DNA of 33,685 nucleotides, from NCBI GenBank assembly GCA_947303105.1, contig CAMYXQ010000001.1, forward strand, positions 1 through 33,685, in the 5' to 3' direction. The DNA comes from an uncultured Caryophanales bacterium. GTDB taxonomy: Bacteria; Bacillota_I; Bacilli_A; RFN20; CAG-826. A program made the translations under genes and the position numbers. Below the pieces are notes generated by a model, which saw nothing but the letters and a program-made list of their open reading frames with translations, did no database searches and was not told the origin of the DNA. The stretch's first letter is position 1; every line of letters begins with the position of its first letter. Shown here one piece after another: positions 7,713-15,983 of this stretch.

Positions 7713-8678
7713 ATGACAAAACCCCTTGTTCGCATCGATCCGAAACTTGAATTCGGCGAAATTGGCTGGCTGCGCCACGCTTTATCAAAGGCGTTTGCCA
7801 CCACCAGCCAATCGTTTGCGGACGGGGTTTGTCATTGTTTAACCCCAAATGATTTGGGGGCCGCCCTGAAGGCCAAAAGAAAGCACAAACGCATCGTCGT
7901 CAGCGCCTTCTACTGCGAAGCCACCAAAGGCGGCAACTTCCTAAAGAAGACCAACGACGGTTGGGTCTTGACCAAAAAAGCCAACCGTTTGTTGAGAATC
8001 GCGGACGCCATCACCGTTCCATCGGAAGCGATGAAAATCTGGTTCAGGGAATTCCATATTCAAACCCCGATTGTCGCCCTTCCCCCACCGGCCGACCGAT
8101 CAACCTATCTAAAGGTATCGCCCGACGAATCCGCGGCCTTCCGCCGCTACGTCGGGATCGACGTCAAGGAACCTTACTTCCTGGGTCGGACGAAAAGCGA
8201 CAAAAAGACGCTGGCGTTACTGGGATCGCTCGGAGCGAATCTCCCCAAACACAAATTTGTGTTTGTTGTCTATGACAACACGGCGCGGAAAATCCGTGCG
8301 TTGAAACGGCGCCTTCCCAACAACGTGCTGCTAACGGCTGAGCTCCCTGCTGGCCTTACGCGCGCCGCGATCAAAGACGCATCCGCCTACATCTCCATCA
8401 CCGGCATCCGTCCCGACTTCGTCTATGCGAACGAAGCGGCAGTTGCCGGCGTGCAAATCTTCGCGTATGGCGAAAAGGCGTTGCCCCCGTTCATTATTGG
8501 TGGCAAAACCGGATGCGTTGACACCGATCCGCAAAGCTTCTTCAGCCACCTTAACTCATGGATGTTGAAGGAGATTCCGCCCACCGTCCAGCAAGCCGCC
8601 TACTACACGGCATCATCCACTTATAAAAACACCGGCCAAGAGCTCATCGCCCTATATCGGCCGAGAAAAGGAGAATGA
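7713..8678 (+). CDS. Probable GT-B-type glycosyltransferase (short)
   Basis: A 321-residue soluble protein that I can place only broadly. The stretch RIADAITVPSEAMKIWFREF followed by a proline-rich PIVALPPPADR resembles the hinge region of GT4-type retaining glycosyltransferases, and EAAVAGVQIFAYGEKALPP resembles the C-terminal acceptor or nucleotide-sugar site with its conserved E. No membrane segment or signal peptide is visible. It starts two bases after the gyrA stop, and serS starts one base after its own stop, so it is embedded in the gyrase-serS run. The sugar donor and acceptor are unknown. A diverged or inactive glycosyltransferase is possible. Confidence 0.5.
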   Translation: MTKPLVRIDPKLEFGEIGWLRHALSKAFATTSQSFADGVCHCLTPNDLGAALKAKRKHKRIVVSAFYCEATKGGNFLKKTNDGWVLTKKANRLLRIADAITVPSEAMKIWFREFHIQTPIVALPPPADRSTYLKVSPDESAAFRRYVGIDVKEPYFLGRTKSDKKTLALLGSLGANLPKHKFVFVVYDNTARKIRALKRRLPNNVLLTAELPAGLTRAAIKDASAYISITGIRPDFVYANEAAVAGVQIFAYGEKALPPFIIGGKTGCVDTDPQSFFSHLNSWMLKEIPPTVQQAAYYTASSTYKNTGQELIALYRPRKGE

Positions 8679-8679
8679 C

Positions 8680-9966
8680 ATGATTGATCCAAAATTAATC
8701 GAAGAACAACCTCAATTTGTTCAAGAAGCCCTTGCTAAAAAAGGATACTCCTTTGATCCATCCGAATTGATTGGCCTGTTCCAAAAACGCAGAGCGTTGC
8801 TTAAAGTTGTCGAAACCAGCAAAGCCGAGCAAAACAAACTGACCGCCACCGTCCCTCAGGTTAAGAAAGAGGGCGGCGATGTTCAATCGATCTTTGCCGA
8901 GGTCCGTCGTTTGGCGGCCGAAAGCAAAGAGGCTCAAGCCGAATTAACCGAAACCGAAGATAAGATTCAGAAAGCGATCGAAGTTCTCCCGAACTTGCCG
9001 GATCCCGATCTCGTCGGCGGCGAAAAAGAGAACAATCGCCCGATCTATCATTTCGGCGAAGAACCGAAATTCGAGGGATTTGTGCCAAAAGATCATGTCG
9101 AATTGGCCGAATCGCTCGGTCTTGTCGACTACAAGAGAGCCGCCAAAATCTCCGGAAGCGGAACCTGGATGTACACCGGCCTCGGCGCCCGCCTCGAATG
9201 GGCCCTTCTGAACTATTTCATCGCTTCGCACCTTGCCGACGGGTATACCTTTATCCTTCCGCCGCACCTGCTTAACGAAAAATCCGGTTTCACCGCCGGT
9301 CAATTCCCCAAATTCAAAGAGGACGTTTTCTGGCTTGACGGTACCGAACCCCGCAAGTTCTTGCTGCCGACCGCGGAAACCGCGCTCGTCAACATCCACC
9401 GCGACGAAATTCTTTCCTTGGATGAGCTTCCCAAGAAGTATTTCGCCTATACTCCGTGCTATCGCCGCGAAGCCGGCAGCTACCGCACCGAAGAACGCGG
9501 CATGATCCGCGGCTATCAATTCGACAAAGTCGAAATGGTTCAATATACTACCGCCGAAGGCAGCGATGCCGCCTTTGAAGAACTTGTGCACAAAGCCCAA
9601 AAACTCGTTGAAGGATTGGGCCTCTGCTATCAAGTGGATAAATTGGCCGCTGGCGATTGCAGCGCCTCTATGGCCCGAACTTATGACATTGAGGTTTTCA
9701 TCCCCTCCATGCACATTTACAAAGAAGCTTCGAGCGTTTCTAACGCTCGCGACTATCAGGCGCGCCGCGGCATGATCCGTTATCGCGACGAAAACGGCAA
9801 GGTTCGTTTCTGCCACACGTTGAACGGATCTGGTTTGGCCACCAGCCGCATCCTTCCGGCGATTCTGGAGCAATTCCAGCAAGCCGACGGATCGGTTTTG
9901 ATCCCCGAAGCCCTGCAACCGTATATGGGTGGGCTTAAGGTGCTCAAACCAGTCGCGAAAAAATAA
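8680..9966 (+). CDS. serS: Serine--tRNA ligase
   Basis: 428 residues, the usual SerRS length. It charges tRNA-Ser, and tRNA-Sec where present, with serine. Residues about 25-105 form the charged N-terminal coiled-coil arm that grips the tRNA long variable arm. The class II catalytic core follows: motif 2 (YRREAGSYRTEERGMIRGYQ) and motif 3 (LNGSGLATSRILPAILE). The start at 8680 has AAAAGGAG upstream. It is the last gene of the gyrase run. No T-box leader is visible before it, as there is almost no intergenic space. Confidence 0.97.
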   Translation: MIDPKLIEEQPQFVQEALAKKGYSFDPSELIGLFQKRRALLKVVETSKAEQNKLTATVPQVKKEGGDVQSIFAEVRRLAAESKEAQAELTETEDKIQKAIEVLPNLPDPDLVGGEKENNRPIYHFGEEPKFEGFVPKDHVELAESLGLVDYKRAAKISGSGTWMYTGLGARLEWALLNYFIASHLADGYTFILPPHLLNEKSGFTAGQFPKFKEDVFWLDGTEPRKFLLPTAETALVNIHRDEILSLDELPKKYFAYTPCYRREAGSYRTEERGMIRGYQFDKVEMVQYTTAEGSDAAFEELVHKAQKLVEGLGLCYQVDKLAAGDCSASMARTYDIEVFIPSMHIYKEASSVSNARDYQARRGMIRYRDENGKVRFCHTLNGSGLATSRILPAILEQFQQADGSVLIPEALQPYMGGLKVLKPVAKK

Positions 9967-9974
9967 CTTCGCTG

Positions 9975-9980
9975 TATAAT
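9975..9980 (+). promoter_or_regulatory. -10 element of the SRP RNA promoter
   Basis: A perfect TATAAT lies six bases before the first paired base of the SRP RNA at 9987, which fits the expected start of transcription. No good -35 is evident in the end of serS. Confidence 0.65.
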
Positions 9981-9986
9981 ATAAAA

Positions 9987-10070
9987 GCCATCGCGAGGAG
10001 AAGGTGAGGAACCGGGTCAGGTCAGGGATGAAGCAGCCCTAACACATCGGCCCCTGTGCGATGGTTTTTT
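9987..10070 (+). ncRNA. ffs: Small signal recognition particle RNA (4.5S type)
   Basis: This is the RNA scaffold of the signal recognition particle that binds Ffh. The conserved SRP core is present: GGTCAGG (10015-10021), an apical TCA/TGA stem closed by the GNRA tetraloop GGGA (10025-10028), then AGCAGCC (10032-10038). The ends pair: GCCATCGC (9987-9994) with GCGATGGT (10058-10065), running into a T tract that serves as terminator. At about 79 bases it is the short form without an Alu domain, unlike Bacillus subtilis scRNA. Its position between serS and tadA matches Bacillota order. Confidence 0.93.
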
Positions 10071-10072
10071 GT

Positions 10073-10078
10073 TACAAT
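10073..10078 (+). promoter_or_regulatory. Possible -10 of a leaderless tadA promoter
   Basis: TACAAT stands eight bases before the tadA ATG, directly after the SRP RNA terminator. There is no Shine-Dalgarno. If it is used, transcription would begin at or within two bases of the start codon. No -35 match is seen. Confidence 0.45.
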
Positions 10079-10086
10079 GTTTTCGC

Positions 10087-10539
10087 ATGGAAGACGAAAG
10101 ATTTATGAAAGAGGCCTTGTTGGAGGCCCAAAAAGCGTTCGCCAAAGGCGAGGTTCCCGTTGGCGCGGTCGTTGTCTATGAAGGGCAAATCGTGGGCCGC
10201 GGTCACAATCAAAGAGAATCGGGTCTTGATATCTCAAGCCACGCCGAGATCGAAGCGATGAAAAACGCCGCCAAAACCCTTGGCCGGTGGAATCTTTCGG
10301 ATTGCACGTTATATGTCACCTTAGAACCTTGTTTGATGTGCGCCGGAGCAATCCTTCAAAGTGGTTTGTTCCGTGTTGTTTATGGCGCCGAAGATGAACA
10401 AATGGGCGCGATATGTGCTAATTATCACGTCTTTGACGCTCCGTCAGCGAAGTCTCGCCCTTTGGTGAGCCGCGGCGTTTGCTCCAAAGAATGCGCCGAT
10501 CTTCTTCAACAATTTTTTGTCAGTCTCAGAGAAAAGTGA
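10087..10539 (+). CDS. tadA: tRNA-specific adenosine deaminase TadA
   Basis: 150 residues, typical for TadA, which deaminates adenosine 34 of tRNA-Arg(ACG) to inosine. The zinc site is complete: HAE in SSHAEIEAM provides the His ligand and proton-shuttling Glu, and PCLMC in TLEPCLMCAGAI supplies the two Cys. The ATG at 10087 starts the family-typical MEDERFMKEALLEAQKA. Six further upstream codons from a TTG at 10069 would overlap the SRP terminator and are unlikely. No Shine-Dalgarno precedes the gene. Its place just after the SRP RNA matches the tadA/scr neighbourhood of Bacillota. Confidence 0.95.
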   Translation: MEDERFMKEALLEAQKAFAKGEVPVGAVVVYEGQIVGRGHNQRESGLDISSHAEIEAMKNAAKTLGRWNLSDCTLYVTLEPCLMCAGAILQSGLFRVVYGAEDEQMGAICANYHVFDAPSAKSRPLVSRGVCSKECADLLQQFFVSLREK

Positions 10540-10541
10540 GA

Positions 10542-10567
10542 TTTTACCTATCAAAAAATAGGTAAAA
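10542..10567 (+). repeat. 10-bp perfect inverted repeat between tadA and the ABC gene
   Basis: TTTTACCTAT (10542-10551) and ATAGGTAAAA (10558-10567) are exact complements around the loop CAAAAA. The right arm lies where a -35 would sit for the -10 at 10584. There is no strong T tail beyond the stem, so it could be either a tadA terminator or an operator for the transporter operon. Confidence 0.6.
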
Positions 10568-10583
10568 CATTGTTTATATAGTG

Positions 10584-10589
10584 TATAGT
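10584..10589 (+). promoter_or_regulatory. Possible -10 of a leaderless promoter for the six-gene operon
   Basis: TATAGT stands six bases before the ATG at 10596, with no Shine-Dalgarno between. Predicted initiation falls on the A of the start codon. Confidence 0.5.
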
Positions 10590-10595
10590 TTTCCT

Positions 10596-13535
10596 ATGCT
10601 TGAACTTAGGAACATCACGAAAGACTACTACGTAGACAAGAACCCGGTTCCTGCGATCAAAGGGGTCTCCCTTTGTTTTGCCGATTCCGGTTTTGTCTCC
10701 ATCCTCGGCCCCTCTGGCTGCGGAAAAACAACCCTTTTAAACCTCATTGGTGGGTTGGATCATTACACGGAAGGCGACTTGCTGATCGACGGGAAAACCA
10801 CGAAAGAATTCACCGATTCTGAATGGGACGCCTATCGAAACGAAAAGGTTGGGTTTGTTTTCCAAACCTACAACCTTATCCCCCATATGTCGGTCGTCGC
10901 CAATGTGGAAACCGCCCTTACCCTGAACGGTGTTCCTAAAGCCGAACGTCGCAAAAGAGCCCTTGAAGCATTAGCCTCCATGGGCCTAACCGAAGAAGCG
11001 AATAAAAAACCGAATCAGCTTTCTGGTGGCCAAATGCAGCGCGTTGCTTTGGCCCGCGCCGTCGTGAACAAACCGAAAATCATCTTGGCCGACGAACCCA
11101 CCGGCGCCCTCGACAGCGTTACCTCCGTTCAAGTTATGGATATCTTAAAAGAGATGTCCAAAGACCGATTGGTCATCATGGTAACTCACAATAGTGAGTT
11201 GGCTGATACTTATAGCGACCGAATCATCAAAATGAAAGATGGTTTGGTGACTGACGACAGCAACCCAATGACCATTGGTGAAGAAGTTGCTGGCAAAGAG
11301 ATTACCAAGAAAACATCCATGAGTTTTTGGACCGCGTTGCGGAGCTCTTGGGGCAACATCCGAACCAAAAAAGGCCGCACGATTTTGACTTCCGTTGCCT
11401 CCTCCATCGGTTTGATCGGCGTGGCACTTGTTTTATCCGTGAGCAACGGTTTCTCTCGTTATATCGCCAATGTTGAGCGCAGCGTCGCATCTGCCGTCCC
11501 CATTTCCGTTACGCCAATCACTTATTCGTACGCAACCGATTACACCGGGCCCGGCGAACAATATCCCGACACCAAATACGTGAATGTTTATGATTCGTCG
11601 TCCTCCATCATTGCGGTCCATCAAAACAAATTCACCCAGGAATATTACGATTATCTGAACGACTTGCTCGTTGACCCCAAAAAGAAAGAATGGGTTAGTT
11701 CTTTGCTGTTCAATCGCATTAACCAAGACTTCCATCTCTTAACGAGAACCGGCGATTATATCATGCAGCTGAATCAATATCGGTCCGCCGGCGTTGTTGG
11801 CAATGTCGTTGGAAGCGTCACCGGCTTACCGACGTATATTTTCCATGAACTGTATGGTTCCGATTCCGATCTTCGTGAATGGTATGACGTCATCGAAGGG
11901 AAGCTGCCCACCGCCAAAGACGAAATCGTTTTGATCGTCGACCGTTATAACCAAGTCGATGCATCCACGCTGAGCGCTCTCGGTTATTTCGATCCCGATA
12001 ACACCCTTAAACCCAAGGAAATTTCCTTTGAGGACATCATGGCGAAAACCTACAAGGTTTATCGTTCCGTTGACTGGTTTGGGAACGATGAATACAAAAC
12101 CCTGTCGAAATCTGTTTATCAAATTGATCGTTTCAATACAGATACGTTCCAATTAGAAGGAACAACCACCACCCAAGACCTCCATTATTTCCAAAGGACG
12201 CACGGTTTTGGCGAAGTGTATTCGCACGACGAGCTTTACCATCCCTTAGAGCTTAAGATCGTCGGCATCATCCGCCCAAGCCCATCGACTTATATCAACC
12301 TGATGCCCACTTCTTTGGGCTACACCACCGCTCTTAAAGATTGGATCACCGCCGACGGAACTGACGACCCCGACCCCGCGAAGGCGGCAGCCAACGCCGA
12401 GCTCGACGCCAGAATTAAAGAAGCGGCGGCAACAAACGTTTATCTTTCGGCGCCAGACGCTTTCGACGACGAAGACGGTTTGGCTTCCATCAACCGCTAT
12501 TTCAATGAGGCCAACGCGAAAGGCCGTGATGATCTGCACACCCTTAAAGAGATCCTCGATATGATCAGAAACGGTGAGGTTTCGGCTTTAGCCGAAGAGG
12601 ATACCGCGAAGATTACGACATTCATCACCGGTCTCGCCTCGTCCTTGTCCTCGTCCTTGGGTTATTGCACTTATTGGGCGGACAAAGATAACGACAAACC
12701 AAACCGCACAAATCTCAATGGTTTCTTGACCAACGCCCAAAAAGTGGGGGCCGATTTGAAACAGGAGAAGGTGAATGTCCCGACCGCCCCCGCGGCCATT
12801 GCCGCCGCCTTTGCCAAATATGGCGGGATCGATGGTTTTGCGAACAACGCCATCCCGACCTTCTTCAATACGCTGGGTGACTTGGCACGTACGGCCGCCA
12901 ACGCAATCGACTATTTGGCTCTGATGAACCAATTCGCGGTCGTTTCATCCATCCTTATCTTCCCATCCAGTTTGACGACGAAAGACGCCTTGTTGGAATA
13001 CTTGGATGCCTTTAACCACTACAACAACGACCCAACTTATGACCTCAAACCAGAAGAGGAACGAATTTACTATTCGGACATCATGGGCACCTTCACCGAT
13101 TCGATTAGCATCATGATTGAGGTGATCTCCGCCGTCTTGGTTGTCTTTGCCTCGATATCTTTGGTCGTAAGCTCGTTGATGACTGGAATCATCACTTATG
13201 TTTCTGTCGTCGAACGCACGAAAGAAATCGGTATCTTAAGAGCCTGCGGCGCCCGCAAGAGAGATGTTGGCCGCCTCTTTGAGGCGGAATGCGTCATTAT
13301 CGGCGGCTTCGCCGGAGTGATCGGCATCTTGGTGACCGTTTTGCTCGACGTTCCGATCAGCCTCATCATCGACCACGTTTTCCCTGGCAACAACTTGAAG
13401 ACAATCGCCTCCTTGAATCCGTTGCACGCTTTGATTTTGTTCGTCGTCGCCATCGTTCTTGCCTTCATCGCCGGCCTAATCCCGGCGCGTATCGCGGCGA
13501 AGAAAGACCCCGTTGTCGCATTGAGGACCGAATAA
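10596..13535 (+). CDS. MacB-like ABC exporter, ATPase fused to FtsX-type permease
   Basis: 979 residues. Residues 1-225 are an ABC ATPase with Walker A (LGPSGCGKTT, about 38-45), signature LSGGQMQRVALARA (about 142), Walker B (IILADEPTGALD) and the H-loop in MVTHNSELAD. A membrane helix follows near 265-285, then an extracellular region of roughly 550 residues, then three C-terminal helices with the FtsX/MacB signature ERTKEIGILRACGARKRDV and end PARIAAKKDPVVALRTE. Type VII ABC proteins of this kind use mechanical transmission to export peptides, antibiotics or lipoproteins, or to signal. The substrate cannot be read from sequence. The ATG at 10596 begins the ATPase domain. First gene of a tight operon; the P-type ATPase starts three bases downstream. 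Confidence 0.9.
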   Translation: MLELRNITKDYYVDKNPVPAIKGVSLCFADSGFVSILGPSGCGKTTLLNLIGGLDHYTEGDLLIDGKTTKEFTDSEWDAYRNEKVGFVFQTYNLIPHMSVVANVETALTLNGVPKAERRKRALEALASMGLTEEANKKPNQLSGGQMQRVALARAVVNKPKIILADEPTGALDSVTSVQVMDILKEMSKDRLVIMVTHNSELADTYSDRIIKMKDGLVTDDSNPMTIGEEVAGKEITKKTSMSFWTALRSSWGNIRTKKGRTILTSVASSIGLIGVALVLSVSNGFSRYIANVERSVASAVPISVTPITYSYATDYTGPGEQYPDTKYVNVYDSSSSIIAVHQNKFTQEYYDYLNDLLVDPKKKEWVSSLLFNRINQDFHLLTRTGDYIMQLNQYRSAGVVGNVVGSVTGLPTYIFHELYGSDSDLREWYDVIEGKLPTAKDEIVLIVDRYNQVDASTLSALGYFDPDNTLKPKEISFEDIMAKTYKVYRSVDWFGNDEYKTLSKSVYQIDRFNTDTFQLEGTTTTQDLHYFQRTHGFGEVYSHDELYHPLELKIVGIIRPSPSTYINLMPTSLGYTTALKDWITADGTDDPDPAKAAANAELDARIKEAAATNVYLSAPDAFDDEDGLASINRYFNEANAKGRDDLHTLKEILDMIRNGEVSALAEEDTAKITTFITGLASSLSSSLGYCTYWADKDNDKPNRTNLNGFLTNAQKVGADLKQEKVNVPTAPAAIAAAFAKYGGIDGFANNAIPTFFNTLGDLARTAANAIDYLALMNQFAVVSSILIFPSSLTTKDALLEYLDAFNHYNNDPTYDLKPEEERIYYSDIMGTFTDSISIMIEVISAVLVVFASISLVVSSLMTGIITYVSVVERTKEIGILRACGARKRDVGRLFEAECVIIGGFAGVIGILVTVLLDVPISLIIDHVFPGNNLKTIASLNPLHALILFVVAIVLAFIAGLIPARIAAKKDPVVALRTE

Positions 13536-13538
13536 CAC

Positions 13539-15950
13539 ATGCGAACAAACCGCGCTCGAATGAAAACGGCCTTATTAAAGGCCCCGGAAATTCACCCGTC
13601 TGTCGAGATGGGTCTTTCGGGCGCACAAGTCAGAGAACGGAAACAAGTCGGACTCGTGAACGCCCCCGCCCGCGGAAGCACGAAATCGATTTGGAAAATC
13701 ATCTTCACGAACGTTTTCACCTTATTCAACATCGTTCTCTTCGCCATCACGGCGGTGATGATTGCCGCCGGAATCAAAACCATTTCGTCCTATGTGTTTC
13801 TTGGGTGCGATCTCTGCAACATCGCGATTGGCATTGTCACGGATATCCGCGCGAAGCGCATGGCTGAGCGCCTGCGCATTCTCGCGAGCACTGATTCCGT
13901 TGTGATTCGTGACGGCCAAGAGGATTGGATCCACCAGGAGACCATTGTCTTAAGCGACATTATCGTGCTTAGCGCCGGAGACCAAATCGTCGTAGACGGA
14001 ATCGTCCGCGAAGGCTCCATTACGGTAGATGAATCTCTTCTCACCGGGGAATCCGTTGGCGTCCACAAAACCATTGGCGACCAAGTCCTTTCTGGCAGTT
14101 ATGTCGTTTCCGGAAAAGCGAAGATCGAAGCGACCGCGGTTGGGGCTTTAAATTATGCCGACTCTTTGAGAGTCGAAGCAGGAAGATTCTCACGGCCGAA
14201 GAGCGAACTTCGGACCGTCGCGTTTCGCATCTTCCGCATCACCGCCCTGATTTCCGTGATTCTTGGGGCCGCCTTGTTCTTGGCTTCTTATTTCCGCACA
14301 AGGAATACTGTCGACGGGTTCGATTTCTATACCACCACATTGCAGATGTCTGGTTCGGTGGTCGCGATGATTCCAACGGGTTTGTATCTATTGACCTCGA
14401 TTACTTTGACGCGCGGTGTTGTCGTTCTTGGCAAAAGGCGCATGAGCGTTCAAGAGCTGTACTCAATCGAAACCTTGGCTCGCGTGGATACGATCTGCTT
14501 CGACAAAACGGGCACGCTTACGGATGGCTCATTGAATGTGAGCGCCCTTCTTAATCATTCCTCGTTCCCGGAAGAGGGAATCAAAATCAACCTCTTATCC
14601 ATTGTCCGGGCGACCGGAGACGATAACCCCACCGCAAAAGCGATCCGCGAATATTGTGGCGACGAGGCGAAAGCGGCCATTGCCGCCATCCCCTTTGACA
14701 GCGAATACAAATATTCCGCCGCCCAATTCGAAGATGGGACGTGGGTGTTTGGCGCCCCCGGATTCGCCGGTCCGGCCGGGGATCCCAATGACCCAGAACT
14801 TGCCGAGGCCTATGAGAAGGGGATGAGGATAATCGGCGTTTATTACACCAAAAACCCCATCAAAAATGAGAAAATCGACGCAAATACGGAATTAATTGCC
14901 TATTTACTATTAGAAGATCACATTAAACCGGACGCCGCCGACACCATCCGCTGGTTCGCCGAAAACGACGTTGCCGCGAAAGTGATTTCGGGCGACGACC
15001 CCAGAACGGTCGCCTCCGTCGCGGCCCGCGTTGGTTTACCTAGCGCCGACCAGTGGATTTCTTTGGCGGGGCTCAGCGATGAGGAAGTAATGGAAGTCGC
15101 CAACAAATACACCGTGTTTGGCCGCGTCTCACCAAGTCAAAAAGCGATTCTCGTCAAAGCGATGCAAGGGGCGGGTCACTCGGTTGCCATGACTGGCGAT
15201 GGCGTGAACGACATCGTCGCCTTGAAGGCCGCCGATTGTTCTATCGCCATGAGCAGCGGATCCAGCGCGGCGAAAAACATCTCGCACTTAATCGCGGTTG
15301 ATAATAACTTCTCCGCCCTGCCAGACGTCGTTTTTGAAGGCCGCAGAGTCATCAACAACCTTCAAAGAACATCATCGTTGTTCTTATCTAAAACAATCTT
15401 CGCGGTTACCACGACCTTGGCGTTCTTCGTCGCATCGTTTATCTCTGGGCAACAATACCCGTTCGAGACATCAAACCTCATCCTTTGGGAATTTGCTGTC
15501 ATCGGCGGCGGCGGTATGTTCCTTGCGTTTGAGAATTCCAAAGCTCGTCTAAAAGGCGGTTTCTGGGAAAACATCGTTGATTTGGCCCTGCCTGGAGGCG
15601 TAGCCGCCACATTAGTGGTAGCGGTCCTTTTCATCATTTATCGACAAGCGTCTGGGTTCTTAAGTTTCGAAGCCTTCGTGGCCACGTCGATTTTGGGTGT
15701 CACGATGCTGTCCCTGGCCAACCTTTTCCGTTTGTGCCTGCCTTGGACCAAATATCGGATCTTCGTATTTTGCCTCATCACCGGTGGCGGAAGCGCCATC
15801 TGGCTCGTCGATTTATTGACCTCTTTGCATGGCCCGCGCAGCCCAATACTCGGTTTGGATTATTCCTCTTTGACCGGGCCCGTCATCGGCGTGATGTTGC
15901 CGTCGTCGTTCCGGTTGTCATTCTCTATCTATTCATCACATCTGTCATAA
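13539..15950 (+). CDS. P-type cation-transporting ATPase, C-terminus frameshifted
   Basis: 803 residues as read. Seen: the actuator loop TGES in DESLLTGESVGVHK, the phosphorylation motif CFDKTGTLTDG, the hinge TGDGVNDIVALKAADC, helices M1-M4 before the catalytic loops and M5-M9 after. It resembles the YoaB-like Bacillota P-type ATPases, whose ion is uncertain. M4 reads MIPTGLYLL where many ion pumps have PEGL. Near 15890-15905 the frame leaves a hydrophobic helix for an unlike tail ending SSHLS. The -1 frame instead continues VVVPVVILYLFITSV plus a basic/acidic tail to a stop at 15992-15994, completing M10. That would overlap psuG by 11 bases. It is either a real lesion or a single missing base in the sequence. 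Confidence 0.88.
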   Translation: MRTNRARMKTALLKAPEIHPSVEMGLSGAQVRERKQVGLVNAPARGSTKSIWKIIFTNVFTLFNIVLFAITAVMIAAGIKTISSYVFLGCDLCNIAIGIVTDIRAKRMAERLRILASTDSVVIRDGQEDWIHQETIVLSDIIVLSAGDQIVVDGIVREGSITVDESLLTGESVGVHKTIGDQVLSGSYVVSGKAKIEATAVGALNYADSLRVEAGRFSRPKSELRTVAFRIFRITALISVILGAALFLASYFRTRNTVDGFDFYTTTLQMSGSVVAMIPTGLYLLTSITLTRGVVVLGKRRMSVQELYSIETLARVDTICFDKTGTLTDGSLNVSALLNHSSFPEEGIKINLLSIVRATGDDNPTAKAIREYCGDEAKAAIAAIPFDSEYKYSAAQFEDGTWVFGAPGFAGPAGDPNDPELAEAYEKGMRIIGVYYTKNPIKNEKIDANTELIAYLLLEDHIKPDAADTIRWFAENDVAAKVISGDDPRTVASVAARVGLPSADQWISLAGLSDEEVMEVANKYTVFGRVSPSQKAILVKAMQGAGHSVAMTGDGVNDIVALKAADCSIAMSSGSSAAKNISHLIAVDNNFSALPDVVFEGRRVINNLQRTSSLFLSKTIFAVTTTLAFFVASFISGQQYPFETSNLILWEFAVIGGGGMFLAFENSKARLKGGFWENIVDLALPGGVAATLVVAVLFIIYRQASGFLSFEAFVATSILGVTMLSLANLFRLCLPWTKYRIFVFCLITGGGSAIWLVDLLTSLHGPRSPILGLDYSSLTGPVIGVMLPSSFRLSFSIYSSHLS

Positions 15951-15983
15951 CTCGCCGCAAAAACCGCAAAAAGGAGCACGAAG

